A stretch of DNA of 64,000 nucleotides from CAMTVQ01 sp947085255 (GCA_947085255.1 CAMTVQ010000008.1:24657-88656); one strand, 5' to 3'. Counted from the first letter of the stretch, positions 7,904 to 18,080 are shown. The notes: generated by a model from the letters alone, not told the origin. Numbers and translations: made by a program.

Positions 7904-10183
7904 TTAATTAATAAAGAGAATTTTTTTCACCTCAGTTTCCGTACCATCATCGTTGGTAATGAACACCAGATATACCCCGGTATTAGCCCGTTGACCACTA
8001 AAATTTTTCCCATCCCAAGTAGCTTGTCCACCTTGTGCAACAGTTTGATACACGAGGGTTCCTGTAATATCCGTAATCTTCACATTCGCATCTTGTACTA
8101 ACCCTTTTATTCCAATAAGACCAGTATAATCTGGGCGTACAGGGTTGGGATAAACAAGCACACCCTCATTTACTTCTCCACCTTGTGTTGCATCGCTATT
8201 GAAAGACATAATACCCTTAGCGGTACTAAAAAATACCTCACCCGATTTAGCATCTATTGTAATATCTAATATACTATTGGACGGTAGCGGACTATTTTGT
8301 GTATTGAAATAACGTATAGGCTTGGTTCCGTCATCTTCAAATAGCCATACGCCATTTTCGGTAGCAATCCATTTTCTATTTGCGCCATCCACTTTTATTG
8401 TATTTATAAAATCAGATTCTAAAACATATTGCACAAAGCCATCCTGAACAATTTTTATCTGTTGCGGTGCAGGATTATCTTCTTCTAAAATTGTAGCAGA
8501 GTTGTAATATACATACAAACCCTTGGTGGTGCCTACCCAGATATTTCCGTCTAAGTCTTCGGTAATACTATTAGCTATGTTCGAAAATTCTGATCCCGCT
8601 TGTATATCTAAGCGCAGTCTTTTAAATTTTGGTATGCCATTGGTAAGTTCTTTTTCATCAAATACTAAGAGCCCCTCTCTATGAACACTTATCCATTTTT
8701 TACCATAACTATCCACAAGAATTTGGAGCACATTGCCAAATGCAGGGTTGCTAAATGCTCCAGGGAAACTATAAGAAGTCCATTTTCCTTTGGCATCCAT
8801 TTTTAGTACGGGTTTATTTGTGCCATTGTTGAGTATCCATAAATTTTGGTCATTGTCAAGCGATATGTCGGTAATGCGTTGGCTGCCGGGGTCTCCAGTA
8901 GCACGTTGTATAAAGCCGTCATCTGCATTATAAACAGCAGTTAATACATTGCCTTGAAACTCGAGCAGACCAAAACGATACGTTCCGATATATAGTTTAT
9001 TTGTAGCAGCATTATAGGTACCAGTAAGATGGTCGGAAACTGTAGTTAGCTCTGGAATTGTAGTGCTATTATAGGAAGTCCATCGGCCTTTTTCATACAC
9101 ATAAGTGCCAGCAATAGAGTAGTTGGGATTATTGAGATTACTACTTGTTGCTATTATTTTCTCACCAATGTACTCTAAGGAGCTATTAAATGGAAAGGCG
9201 GGACCATTTTGGGTAAGAATATCTTTTGTAGCACCCTTAATGCGTACTAAACCAAATGCCCCGTCGGCAAGCCAGTAAGTCCCGCTAGCATCCTTAAAAC
9301 TGTTAAAAATGAAAGAATTAGCAGCATATCCCGCAATTTGATCAATAACAGCTTCTTGATTGTTGTAAGACGTTACCCCGTAATTGGCAGTGGCTATTAA
9401 TTGATTGTTGCACACACGCAGGTTTTGGCAGCCTAAGGGAAAGATCCCAGTAGGTTGCCAAGTAGTACCCGTAAACTTTAGTATTTCGGTACCTATGTAG
9501 GCATAGGGTATATCATTAAATGTTGTAATTACCCTGCAAAAAGTATTTGGGATGTTTTGTGCAGCAGTATGGCGTTGCCAACGGTTAGAATTAGCCAAAA
9601 ATGGGTCATTGCTACTTGCTTGATACACGCCGTTTAGTGTAGCAGCATAAATCTGATTATTTGCTATTGTTACCTGAAAAATTTCTAAGGCAGTATTGTT
9701 GGTGCCAATTAGGTAAGTATCTTTTATTTCGTAACGCTGTAAATCTACAACCACTATACCAAAACCACAGCTCAAGTAAGCCAAGTTGTTATAAATAGCC
9801 ACGGCATTGATGTATTTTTTTCCAATAATATTTTTGAGCTTTATATCGGGTATGTTATATACCTGATTGTTGCTGATAATATCAATATTGCAATTGTCGT
9901 ATGCTAGGATGAGTTGTTTTGTGGAGGCATCATAAGCTATAGCTTTTGCCAATACATCTGATAATCCTTGAATTTTGGTGAGCGGTTGCACGCTATTGTC
10001 AATTTTGTCGTAGTAAAAAACACCACCTTTTGTAGCACAGTAAACACGATTTTCGGCTTCTATTACCTCATTTGCATCATAATAAGAAAAGTGACTACTC
10101 CACTGACCGATTTGTGCTTTGGTTATACCAAGGCTAATAAAAAGGAGCACAAAAAATATTTTTGCTTTTATCATATAGTACAA
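7904..10183 (-). CDS. porZ: PorZ-like type IX secretion protein with T9SS sorting domain
   Basis: A 759-residue exported protein. The signal peptide ends near residue 24 (GITKAQ), and the mature start IGQWSSHFSYYDANEV is typical of PorZ. Repeated propeller strands (for example KWISVHREGLLVFD and NIWVGTTKGLYVY) indicate two seven-bladed beta-propellers. The last 85 residues form a T9SS C-terminal domain beginning VLVYPNPV. PorZ is a cell-surface member of the attachment complex and helps deliver anionic LPS to PorU in Porphyromonas. Its length is close to that of P. gingivalis PorZ. A generic two-component-regulator-propeller protein is the alternative, but the N-terminal region favours PorZ. 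Confidence 0.82.
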   Translation of the reverse strand: MYYMIKAKIFFVLLFISLGITKAQIGQWSSHFSYYDANEVIEAENRVYCATKGGVFYYDKIDNSVQPLTKIQGLSDVLAKAIAYDASTKQLILAYDNCNIDIISNNQVYNIPDIKLKNIIGKKYINAVAIYNNLAYLSCGFGIVVVDLQRYEIKDTYLIGTNNTALEIFQVTIANNQIYAATLNGVYQASSNDPFLANSNRWQRHTAAQNIPNTFCRVITTFNDIPYAYIGTEILKFTGTTWQPTGIFPLGCQNLRVCNNQLIATANYGVTSYNNQEAVIDQIAGYAANSFIFNSFKDASGTYWLADGAFGLVRIKGATKDILTQNGPAFPFNSSLEYIGEKIIATSSNLNNPNYSIAGTYVYEKGRWTSYNSTTIPELTTVSDHLTGTYNAATNKLYIGTYRFGLLEFQGNVLTAVYNADDGFIQRATGDPGSQRITDISLDNDQNLWILNNGTNKPVLKMDAKGKWTSYSFPGAFSNPAFGNVLQILVDSYGKKWISVHREGLLVFDEKELTNGIPKFKRLRLDIQAGSEFSNIANSITEDLDGNIWVGTTKGLYVYYNSATILEEDNPAPQQIKIVQDGFVQYVLESDFINTIKVDGANRKWIATENGVWLFEDDGTKPIRYFNTQNSPLPSNSILDITIDAKSGEVFFSTAKGIMSFNSDATQGGEVNEGVLVYPNPVRPDYTGLIGIKGLVQDANVKITDITGTLVYQTVAQGGQATWDGKNFSGQRANTGVYLVFITNDDGTETEVKKILFIN

Positions 10184-10322
10184 AACTTCTATATAGTATA
10201 TTTAGTATTTGCTGGGTAAAGGTAATAATTGCGTTAATAGCGGATAAAAAAATATTGAAGGCGTTTATTACAATATTTTTTAGTAAATCTGCAATCTTAT
10301 ATTGATAGGTAGTAAACACATT

Positions 10323-12704
10323 ATGTGGAATTTCGTTTCAAAAGTCATTTTTAAAAATAAACTAGCATTTCTGATAGGTATTGGTGCCATTAGTGCACTT
10401 ATGCTGTATCAAGCTTTTCAAGTAAAATTATCTTTTGCAGGAGAAAAGAAAATTTTGCCTGTTACCGATAGCTCGTTTACAGAATACACCAAGTTTAAAA
10501 ACAAGTTTGGTGAAGATGGAAACGTGATGGTAATAGGGATACAAAGCGATAAATTATTTGATAAAGATTTTTTTAATGCATGGTATGCTTTAAGCAAGCA
10601 AATAAAAGGGAGTACTGGTGTAAAGGATGTATTGTCGTTGGGCTTGTTGTATAATTTGGAAAAAGATACTGCCGCACGTCGGTTTGTGTTAAAACCAGTT
10701 ATTTCCAATCCATTAGTAAGCCAGCAACAAGCAGACTCGGTAGAGCAGGTAATAGGTGCGTTGCCTTTTTATAAAGGGCTTATTTATCAGCCTGAAAATA
10801 GGGCGACACTCATGGCTATCTCGTTTGATAAGCAGACGAGTGATATTAAGTCGCGCACACAACAGGTAAACAGCTTTATTGCTTTAGGCAATAAGTTTGG
10901 CGAAGAGCAAGGAGTAGCTATTCACTTTTCGGGATTACCTTATATCCGTACGGTTATATCACAAAAAATCGTAAACGAATTTCAGTTATTTGTAAGCTTA
11001 GCTTTAGTGCTTACTGCCATTATTTTATGGTTCTTCTTCCGCTCTTTTTACGCGGTAATTTTTCCACTTATTGTAGTGGTAATAGGGGTAATATGGTCTA
11101 TAGGGATGATGACTTTGCTTGGTTATAAAATCACGATTCTTACTGGGCTTATTGCGCCGCTTATTATTGTAATTGGAGTGCCCAATAGCATTTTAATGCT
11201 CAATAAATACCGAAGTGAGTACGCACGGCACGGACAACAATTACGTGCTTTGGTAAATACTATTCGACACGTAAGTATCTCTACCTTAGTGGCTAATATT
11301 ACAACTGCGGTTGGTTTTATTGTGTTTTATTTTACCAATAGCGAGTTGTTGGTAGAGTTTGGTGTAATAGCGGCCCTTAGTATTATGGCTACATGGCTCA
11401 TTTCACTCATTCTTATTCCTATTATTTTTAGCTATTTACCACCACCCAGTGTTGCAAACGTTACTAAAAACGAAACCAACCTATTGGGTAAGCTGATTAA
11501 AAAGTTGGATTATATCGTGCACTTTCATCGTAGAGAAGTGTATTGGGTATCACTAGGTTTTACGGTATTTGCCCTTATTGGTATGTGGCAAATAGAGGTA
11601 GATGGATACATGATTGATGATATACCCAAAAAAGACCCTATATATGTAGATTTGAAGTTTTTTGAAGCTAATTTTAATGGAGTACTGCCTTTTGAAATAA
11701 GCATAGATACCAAAAAGCGAAGTGGAGTAGTTACCTCTAAGGCTTTAACCAAAATTGGGGAGTTGGAAGAGTTAATGGCAGCATATCCTGAGTTCTCAAA
11801 GCCGGTATCCATAAATGCGGTGCTTAAGTTTTCTACGCAGGCCTATTACAATGGCAATCCAGATAGGTATGTAACACCTAGTGCTATGGAGCGTAATTTT
11901 GTGGTAGGTTATGCCACTGGAAAATCGGCAAATACAAGCACTCTGATGCGTTCGTTTGTGGATAGTAACAAGCAAAGTACCCGATTGAGTTTTCAAATAG
12001 CCGATTTGGGTTCGCGTAAGATGAACAAATTGGTAAATGAAATAGAACCTCGTATTGATTCGCTGTTTGCAGAAACGGGGTACGATGTAAAGCTTACTGG
12101 AGGTAGTATGATATTTCTGAAAGGCAATAATTACCTAATTACCAACCTGCGTGAAAGTTTGATTATTGCCATTTTATTGGTGTCGTTTATCATGTTTGTG
12201 TTGTTTGGTTCGTGGCGTATGATTATTATTTCGCTACTGCCCAATATTATTCCGTTGGGTATTACAGCTGCGCTTATGGGATTTTGTGATATCAATCTAA
12301 AGCCTTCTACGGTACTTATTTTTAGTATTGCATTGGGTTTGGCTTCCGACCAAACTATTTATTTTCTGACCAAATACCGACAAGAACTCAAATATAAAAA
12401 TTGGAGCATATCCGAAACGGTATCTATAGCCCTACGCGAAACTGGAGTAAGTATGATATATACGGCTATTATTTTATTTGCAGGCTTTAGTATTTTCTTG
12501 GCTTCTACCTTTGGGGGTACTGTATTGCTGGGTTTACTCATCTCGTTTACGGTACTTATGGCGCTTATTTTCAATCTTACTTTATTACCCTCGTTATTGC
12601 TCAGTTTAGAGAAATCTATCCAGCGCAAATCCTTAGCCGACCCGCTTATACGCGTATATGATGAAGAAGAGGATATAAATTTAGATGAATTGGAAATAAA
12701 GTAG
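10323..12704 (+). CDS. RND-superfamily (MMPL-type) exporter
   Basis: A membrane protein of about 793 residues from the ATG at 10323; an in-frame TTG at 10302 is a weaker start. It has the internal duplication of RND proteins: helix 1, a large extracytoplasmic loop, five helices with SILMLNKYR, then a second copy with helix 7, a loop and five helices with ASDQTIYFLTKYR. The size and arrangement match the MMPL/HpnN-like group of RND transporters and not tripartite AcrB pumps. The likely role is proton-driven export of a lipid or hydrophobic compound; the substrate cannot be told. The acidic tail is DEEEDINLDELE. Confidence 0.85.
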   Translation: MWNFVSKVIFKNKLAFLIGIGAISALMLYQAFQVKLSFAGEKKILPVTDSSFTEYTKFKNKFGEDGNVMVIGIQSDKLFDKDFFNAWYALSKQIKGSTGVKDVLSLGLLYNLEKDTAARRFVLKPVISNPLVSQQQADSVEQVIGALPFYKGLIYQPENRATLMAISFDKQTSDIKSRTQQVNSFIALGNKFGEEQGVAIHFSGLPYIRTVISQKIVNEFQLFVSLALVLTAIILWFFFRSFYAVIFPLIVVVIGVIWSIGMMTLLGYKITILTGLIAPLIIVIGVPNSILMLNKYRSEYARHGQQLRALVNTIRHVSISTLVANITTAVGFIVFYFTNSELLVEFGVIAALSIMATWLISLILIPIIFSYLPPPSVANVTKNETNLLGKLIKKLDYIVHFHRREVYWVSLGFTVFALIGMWQIEVDGYMIDDIPKKDPIYVDLKFFEANFNGVLPFEISIDTKKRSGVVTSKALTKIGELEELMAAYPEFSKPVSINAVLKFSTQAYYNGNPDRYVTPSAMERNFVVGYATGKSANTSTLMRSFVDSNKQSTRLSFQIADLGSRKMNKLVNEIEPRIDSLFAETGYDVKLTGGSMIFLKGNNYLITNLRESLIIAILLVSFIMFVLFGSWRMIIISLLPNIIPLGITAALMGFCDINLKPSTVLIFSIALGLASDQTIYFLTKYRQELKYKNWSISETVSIALRETGVSMIYTAIILFAGFSIFLASTFGGTVLLGLLISFTVLMALIFNLTLLPSLLLSLEKSIQRKSLADPLIRVYDEEEDINLDELEIK

Positions 12705-12718
12705 TTTAACTATTTTTG
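12690..12718 (+). promoter_or_regulatory. Candidate Bacteroidota-type promoter for the PEGA lipoprotein gene
   Basis: A TTG at 12690-12692 is followed 18 bases later by tatttttg (12711-12718), matching the Bacteroidota consensus TTTG-N(about 20)-TAnnTTTG. It sits inside the end of the RND gene and about 20 bases ahead of the lipoprotein start at 12737. Confidence 0.5.
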
Positions 12719-12736
12719 CAGCAAGATTTACTACTT

Positions 12737-13777
12737 ATGAAATTACTATACTCTATTGCCGCCGTGGCATTACTGTTATTTTCGGGATGCGTTACAATTA
12801 TTGGTACAAAGACCAGTAAGGTACACATTGCCTCTTTTCCTGCGGGAGCGCAAGTACTAGTAAATGGAGAGGCTGTAGGTATTACTCCCTATACTGGTGA
12901 TATAAGAAACAGACGAAAAAATCCACCTATTCAAATAAAAAAGGCAGGCTACGAGCCACAAGATGTTCAATTAGAATCGAAGATAACTGAATTATTCTAC
13001 CTAAATGGTATCTTCATTCCATATGCGCCCGTTGTAGATTTACTTTTTAAAAATGCACATAGATATAAAGAAACGTATAAGGAAGTATATTTACAACAAA
13101 AAGGAGGGGCTAAACCTACCAAGAGGAGATACACTAAAGAGGATAATTTTTATATCATAAAGAAGTCGGGTGAGTTAATATTTTGCCAACCGGAGATTGC
13201 TAAAAAAGGTGTTGTGAAATATCTTCCGATTGGAGAGTCAAAAAGAGTAAGGCTAAAAGATAATGAGGTTGATTTGTATAAGGATATTGCGACGATAGAA
13301 TATAAAAAGCTGGATGATTATCTTCCTTTTTATTATGAATTGGCCAAAACAAAAAATATTACCATAGCTAAAAAGAAGGTATACACAACATCAATGACTA
13401 AAATGTTGCCATTAAAGCCGGAAAAACCTGATAAATCAATCAATCCATTTACAGTATTGTTAAGTAAGGATAGTATTATCCTTGTGCAGTATACACAGAT
13501 TACGCAGTCAGGGGGTAGTTATGGTGGTGGTGCAGGCGGATTTGGCGGTGCAGGTGGTGGGTATAGACCTGGAGGCGCCTCGAAAAAGATATTTACCCAT
13601 TTATATATAGGAGGTAAATTTATTACGAAGGTAGATAAGGATAACTACGAAAGTGTTGTTTATAGATACTTTGGGGATTCAGAGATAATTAAAAAACTGC
13701 GTAAAAAAAGCTTAATGGATTTTAAAGCATTGAACGTAATTGGTAATTTGTATCAAGTATCCGAAGGGAATATCTAA
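12737..13777 (+). CDS. PEGA-domain lipoprotein with glycine-rich segment
   Basis: About 346 residues from the ATG at 12737, beginning with a lipoprotein signal MKLLYSIAAVALLLFSGC; the in-frame upstream TTG would break the signal. Residues 30-75 resemble a PEGA domain (FPAGAQVLVNGEAVGITPYTG), a carbohydrate- or envelope-associated beta fold. A Lys-rich middle follows, then a Gly-rich stretch near residue 265 (GGSYGGGAGGFGG) and a short C-terminal domain. Function is unknown; an envelope location is inferred from the lipobox. It has its own candidate promoter and ends 2 bases from a convergent gene. Confidence 0.72.
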   Translation: MKLLYSIAAVALLLFSGCVTIIGTKTSKVHIASFPAGAQVLVNGEAVGITPYTGDIRNRRKNPPIQIKKAGYEPQDVQLESKITELFYLNGIFIPYAPVVDLLFKNAHRYKETYKEVYLQQKGGAKPTKRRYTKEDNFYIIKKSGELIFCQPEIAKKGVVKYLPIGESKRVRLKDNEVDLYKDIATIEYKKLDDYLPFYYELAKTKNITIAKKKVYTTSMTKMLPLKPEKPDKSINPFTVLLSKDSIILVQYTQITQSGGSYGGGAGGFGGAGGGYRPGGASKKIFTHLYIGGKFITKVDKDNYESVVYRYFGDSEIIKKLRKKSLMDFKALNVIGNLYQVSEGNI

Positions 13778-13779
13778 TA

Positions 13780-15027
13780 TTACTCTACCGCCAACGTACC
13801 TGCAATGCTTTGTAGCTTGCGCAAGGCAAAGTGTATAGCGCCATAAGTAGCCACAGCGGTAATACCCAAAATGGTAGCAAATACCAAGAAGAAATCTGCG
13901 GGCTGCATCAGTACAGGGTACGCATTAATCAAACTGCCTTCGGCATTACCAGCTGCAATAAAGCCAAAACGTTGTTGCAGGTAGCAAAAAAGAGCACCGG
14001 CAGCAAGTCCTGCAATGCCTGCCATACCTGCAATCAATAATCCTTCCAGCCAGTAAATAGTACGAATAAGCCCGTAGCTGGCACCCATACTTTGCAAAAT
14101 GGCAATGTCTTTCTTCTTGTCAATCAATAGCATTGTAAGCGAGCCAATTATGTTGCAAATAGCTATGAGCATAATAAAAGTGAGAATAGCATAGACAGCC
14201 CAACGCTCGGAGTTGAGTATTTTGTAGAGTAATTCGTTTTGTTGGTATTTATCTAAAACAGTGTATTTTCCAGTTGGTAGCAGCTCCTCAATGCGCTTTT
14301 TTACAGATGCTATAGGACTGCTTGAAGTGGTACTTATTTCTATTGCCGATAGTTGAGCAGGTTTTTCAAATAGTGTGCGAGCAAAGCGTAAAGGTACGAG
14401 TACATATTGTTCGTCAAACTCTTGTTGTACACTAAATGCTCCAGCAGGATAAATAGCTTGTTGATTAAACTCTTCTATCGGGTTTATACTATTAAATGCA
14501 CCTTTTCGTGGAAACAGAATGGTTAAAGGTTTATAACTGGTTTCTACATTTACCGATAATACATAACGAATGCCAGCACCGAGTAAGGCATAGTTTTCAC
14601 TGTCTTCTTGCAAAATACATTCACCGGCTATCATGCTGCTATCTAGTCCGCGGTTGTGCTGGATGAAATTAGCGCTAAAGCCCTTTACGGTGGCAATACA
14701 TTGTCGGTCATTGTAGCTGATCAGCGCTTTTTCTTCCAAGGCCTGCACTACACTGGTTACGCCTTCTAAGGCAGTTAGTCGAGTGATTAATACGCTGTCT
14801 TCGGCAAATGTTTTGGCATTTTTGCTGCTTATTTTTATATCGGGATTAAATGTATCGTATGCAGAAAGCACCAAGCCCTCAAAGCCATTAAAAACAGATA
14901 AAATGATAATTAGCGCAGCCGAGCTAATAAATATCCCCAATCCCGAAATGCCTGAAATAATGTTAATGGCATTGGTGGATTTTTTAGAGAAAAGGTAACG
15001 AAAGGCAATTCTGATGGCTAATCTCAC
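13780..15027 (-). CDS. FtsX-like ABC transporter permease (LolC/LolE type)
   Basis: A 415-residue permease with the MacB/FtsX layout. There is an N-terminal helix (residues 18-45, INIISGISGLGIFISSAALI), a large periplasmic domain (45-270), and three C-terminal helices around 275-300, 325-350 and 380-400. The N-terminal motif AIRIAFRYLFSKKSTNAIN is typical of LolC/LolE proteins, which extract lipoproteins from the inner membrane with the ATPase LolD. No LolD is adjacent. It overlaps no gene and lies 1 base after the MBL hydrolase gene, so both are probably cotranscribed. Confidence 0.85.
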   Translation of the reverse strand: MRLAIRIAFRYLFSKKSTNAINIISGISGLGIFISSAALIIILSVFNGFEGLVLSAYDTFNPDIKISSKNAKTFAEDSVLITRLTALEGVTSVVQALEEKALISYNDRQCIATVKGFSANFIQHNRGLDSSMIAGECILQEDSENYALLGAGIRYVLSVNVETSYKPLTILFPRKGAFNSINPIEEFNQQAIYPAGAFSVQQEFDEQYVLVPLRFARTLFEKPAQLSAIEISTTSSSPIASVKKRIEELLPTGKYTVLDKYQQNELLYKILNSERWAVYAILTFIMLIAICNIIGSLTMLLIDKKKDIAILQSMGASYGLIRTIYWLEGLLIAGMAGIAGLAAGALFCYLQQRFGFIAAGNAEGSLINAYPVLMQPADFFLVFATILGITAVATYGAIHFALRKLQSIAGTLAVE

Positions 15028-15028
15028 C

Positions 15029-15682
15029 TTACTTGTTCATTATGTGTTTAATAAAGGGGTTGTGCTGCTTTTCGTGAGCAATGGTGGTATAAGGACCATG
15101 TCCGGGGTAAATACGTACCTCATCCGGCAATGTGAATAGTTTGTTTGCTATGCTTTGCATCAGTGTATCAAAATCTCCACCTGGCAAATCAGTACGGCCA
15201 ATACTTTCACGAAAAAGTACATCACCAGCTATGGCTAATTTATCGGCTGGGCTATAAAAACACAAGCTACCTGGCGAGTGCCCAGGCGTAAAGAGTATTT
15301 GTAAGGTAGTGTTACCAAATGTAAGCGTATCTCCTTCATCAATAAAAACGGCTTCTTCGGGTATGTCGGTAATATTCATGCCAAAGGTTTGGGCATAGCT
15401 GGGTACTGCTTTTAGTACGGGAACTTCTAATTTATGGTAATGCGGCACTAATTTATAGGTATCTGCTACATAACCCAAGCCCGGTACATGGTCTACGTGA
15501 GCGTGTGTAAGCAATAGCTTTACAGGTTTCAACCCATTTTCGCTAATAAAAGTGGTAAGTATATTGCGCTCGGCAGAGCCGTAGCAGCCAGGGTCTATGA
15601 GTACACATTCCTTTGTTTCGTCGTACACAATGTACGTGTTTTCTTGTATGGGATTAAATGTAAAATGATGAACATGCAGCAT
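15029..15682 (-). CDS. MBL-fold metallo-hydrolase (glyoxalase II-like)
   Basis: A 217-residue metallo-beta-lactamase fold protein. The metal site is HAHVDH near residues 81-86, followed by GHSPGSLCFY (third His region), GDVLFRESIGRTDLPGGD (bridging Asp) and the terminal YPGHGPYTT. This set fits the YcbL/glyoxalase II-like thioesterase group acting in the cytoplasm. The exact substrate is unknown: S-lactoylglutathione is unlikely in Bacteroidota lacking glutathione, so another thioester is plausible. It precedes the permease gene by 1 base. Confidence 0.88.
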   Translation of the reverse strand: MLHVHHFTFNPIQENTYIVYDETKECVLIDPGCYGSAERNILTTFISENGLKPVKLLLTHAHVDHVPGLGYVADTYKLVPHYHKLEVPVLKAVPSYAQTFGMNITDIPEEAVFIDEGDTLTFGNTTLQILFTPGHSPGSLCFYSPADKLAIAGDVLFRESIGRTDLPGGDFDTLMQSIANKLFTLPDEVRIYPGHGPYTTIAHEKQHNPFIKHIMNK

Positions 15683-15723
15683 ACAACAAAAGTAGGATAA
15701 AGTAGGTGAAAAGTATTGTGCTC

Positions 15724-17151
15724 CTAAATAATGCTCAATTTAAGCATATTAGTGCGTTTTTTCGATTTGATAGGAATACTTGCTGTATTAATTACAATAT
15801 CTCCCTTTTTTACTTCCCCTTCTTTTAACAAAATGGTATTTACCTCTTCTATAGTTTGGTCGGTGGTTTCTAATTTGCTGTAAAAATAGGTGCGTACACC
15901 CCAAAGCAACCCAAGACTATTCAGAATAGAGGCATTATCGGTAAAGATAAAGGTAGTAGCCTTTGGACGGTGGTTGGATAACTGAAACGCACTGAATCCC
16001 GAATTAGTCATCGATACAATACCCACCGCATTGGTTTGTTCTGCCAAAATACAGGCACTATACAATATGGCTTCGCTAAAGTAACTATCGCGTTTGCCTT
16101 TTTTAGGAGCATTAGGTAAGCTGTAGGGGTAATTACTATTTTCTACAGCAGCGATAATACGTTGCATGGTTTTAATGCACTCTAAAGGGTATGCTCCCAC
16201 CGAAGTTTCCCCGCTCAGCATTACCGCATCAGCACCATCCAGCACTGAGTTGGCCACATCGTTGGTTTCGGCGCGTGTAGGCGTAGGGTTGGTAATCATG
16301 CTTTCCATCATTTGGGTGGCAATAATTACTGGTTTAGCTACCTGCAAGCATTTTTGCACAATCATCTTTTGGGCAACAGGTACATGCTGTAGGGGTATTT
16401 CTACACCCAAATCACCACGTGCTACCATCACTCCATCTGTAGCAGCTATAATCGCATCTATATTTTTTAGGGCTTCAGGTTTTTCTATTTTAGCAATGAC
16501 TCTACTGCTTTTTTTGCTTTGGGCAATAAGCTGTTTAAGTTCGGTAATATCATTTGCTGTACGTACAAATGACAGTCCTATCCATTCCACATCATTTTTT
16601 AGAGCAAAAGCTAAGTCTGTTTTATCTTTTTCAGTAAGGCTCGGACTTGATATCTTAGTGTTTGGTAAATTTACACCCTTGTTGGAGGTAAGTTTTCCGC
16701 CATATATTACTTTAAGTGTTACCAAATCTTTGTGATTTGTCTCTAATACCTTTAGCTCAATTTTACCATCATCTAGCAAAATACGCTCATTCTTTTTTAC
16801 GTCTTTAGGAAAGTGGGAGTAAGTGATATATAATTCTTTTTCGTTACCAATCCGTTCAACAGTGCTAATAGTGAGGGTAGCACCTTTTTTAAGTACAACG
16901 CCATCCTCAACTTTTCCTATACGTATTTTAGGCCCTTGTAAATCCGCTAAAATGCCTATGTGTGTAGCCTGTTCAGCATTAATGCTGCGGATGGTATCTA
17001 TTACTTTTTGGTGCTGCTCGTGGCTGCCATGCGAAAAATTGATGCGACAAACATCTAATCCTTCACGAATCATTTTTAGCAAAACTTCTTTTTTGGCAGA
17101 AGATGGACCAATAGTAGCGACTATTTTAGTGCGGTTATGAGTAATTTTCAT
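15724..17151 (-). CDS. pyk: Pyruvate kinase
   Basis: A 475-residue pyruvate kinase, which converts phosphoenolpyruvate and ADP to pyruvate and ATP. The N-terminal signature RTKIVATIGPSS, the catalytic Lys region IAKIEKPEALKN, the metal-binding MVARGDLGVEIP, and RAETNDVANSVLDGADAVMLSGET are all present. The beta-barrel B domain and the C-terminal regulatory domain are complete, and the length is typical. It sits between the MBL hydrolase and the IPExxxVDY-family gene on the same strand, with 41 and 114 base gaps. Confidence 0.97.
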   Translation of the reverse strand: MKITHNRTKIVATIGPSSAKKEVLLKMIREGLDVCRINFSHGSHEQHQKVIDTIRSINAEQATHIGILADLQGPKIRIGKVEDGVVLKKGATLTISTVERIGNEKELYITYSHFPKDVKKNERILLDDGKIELKVLETNHKDLVTLKVIYGGKLTSNKGVNLPNTKISSPSLTEKDKTDLAFALKNDVEWIGLSFVRTANDITELKQLIAQSKKSSRVIAKIEKPEALKNIDAIIAATDGVMVARGDLGVEIPLQHVPVAQKMIVQKCLQVAKPVIIATQMMESMITNPTPTRAETNDVANSVLDGADAVMLSGETSVGAYPLECIKTMQRIIAAVENSNYPYSLPNAPKKGKRDSYFSEAILYSACILAEQTNAVGIVSMTNSGFSAFQLSNHRPKATTFIFTDNASILNSLGLLWGVRTYFYSKLETTDQTIEEVNTILLKEGEVKKGDIVINTASIPIKSKKRTNMLKLSII

Positions 17152-17265
17152 TTCGGATCAAAAGTACAAGCAATAATGATTGCTACAATCAACAAATTAT
17201 TAAATTATGATGTCCTGTAGCTGCCACATATTCGCAAAAATAGATGGGTAGGTTTTCTCCCCCAT

Positions 17266-17658
17266 TTATTCTGCCAATAGAACTGTTTTGGTTTTTAATT
17301 TCGCTACATCTAGCGGTTGTATTAGCAAAACGGGGCCAATTCCTTTTATTTTGCTGATAAGTGTGGCTGTATATTCAGGTTCAATGCCGTTTCTCACCAT
17401 AAAAAAGTAATCAAAATCTTTTTTTTCGGGTAATAATAGCTCTTCTGTAGAGCGGTTGCTTAGTAAATGGAAAGAGGTATCCGTGTTTTTTATGCGGTGT
17501 GCGAAATGGCTAAATGTATAAAAATCTGCTTCACGGGTTAATTCTAAGGGTAAGTTGTTGTTTATAAACCAAGCCAAACGATAATCGCGCAATGCGGTAC
17601 ATAAGCCCCATAGCTGTACATTACTGGCAATTGATAAGCGAAGTGTTTTTTTAGCCAC
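17266..17658 (-). CDS. IPExxxVDY family protein
   Basis: A 130-residue cytoplasmic protein of the Bacteroidota-specific IPExxxVDY family, named for a short motif that here reads LPEKKDFDYFFMV. The family has no established function. It commonly lies beside pyruvate kinase and next to acpP-fabF-rnc, exactly as here, which strongly supports the call. The divergent acpP gene begins 181 bases away. The start codon context (MAKKTLRLSI) is clean and no signal peptide or membrane segment is present. Confidence 0.8.
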   Translation of the reverse strand: MAKKTLRLSIASNVQLWGLCTALRDYRLAWFINNNLPLELTREADFYTFSHFAHRIKNTDTSFHLLSNRSTEELLLPEKKDFDYFFMVRNGIEPEYTATLISKIKGIGPVLLIQPLDVAKLKTKTVLLAE

Positions 17659-17763
17659 AATAATCTCAAAAAAATACTTGTAAAATTATAAAAAAACACT
17701 ACTATTGGCTATAATTTTATACCGATGTGCTAAATGGTATCTCAATAGATACCCTCAAATTAT

Positions 17764-17795
17764 TTTGATTAGTTGGTATAATTTTTATTTCTTTG
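17764..17795 (+). promoter_or_regulatory. Candidate Bacteroidota-type promoter of the acpP operon
   Basis: A TTTG at 17764-17767 is followed by 20 bases and then tttctttg (17788-17795), which differs from TAnnTTTG at one position. It lies about 45 bases ahead of the acpP start and upstream of the whole acpP-fabF-rnc cluster. Confidence 0.5.
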
Positions 17796-17839
17796 CACTC
17801 AATTTTATAAAAACACAAATATTTTAAACTGTTTTAATT

Positions 17840-18076
17840 ATGGCCGACATTGCATCAAGAGTAAAAGCTATCATCGTTGAAAAATTAGGCGTTGACGAAA
17901 GCGAAGTAACACCAGAAGCAAGCTTCACCAACGATTTAGGTGCAGACTCTTTAGACACCGTAGAGTTGATCATGGAATTTGAAAAAGAATTTAACGTTGC
18001 TATCCCTGATGAGCAGGCAGAAACCATCGGTACCGTTGGTCAAGCTGTTGCTTACTTAGAAAAAAACGTAAAATAA
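17840..18076 (+). CDS. acpP: Acyl carrier protein
   Basis: A 78-residue acidic acyl carrier protein. The phosphopantetheine attachment site is Ser37 in GADSLDTVELIM. The protein carries growing acyl chains as thioesters during type II fatty acid synthesis in the cytoplasm. The four-helix layout and the length are standard. It is followed by fabF after only 4 bases, giving the conserved acpP-fabF-rnc order. A Bacteroidota-type promoter lies just upstream. Confidence 0.98.
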   Translation: MADIASRVKAIIVEKLGVDESEVTPEASFTNDLGADSLDTVELIMEFEKEFNVAIPDEQAETIGTVGQAVAYLEKNVK

Positions 18077-18080
18077 TTTA

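Noticed and set aside
16166..16735. Plus-strand open frame of 189 residues
   Set aside because: Antisense to pyruvate kinase; low-complexity Ser/Ile composition is typical of shadow frames.
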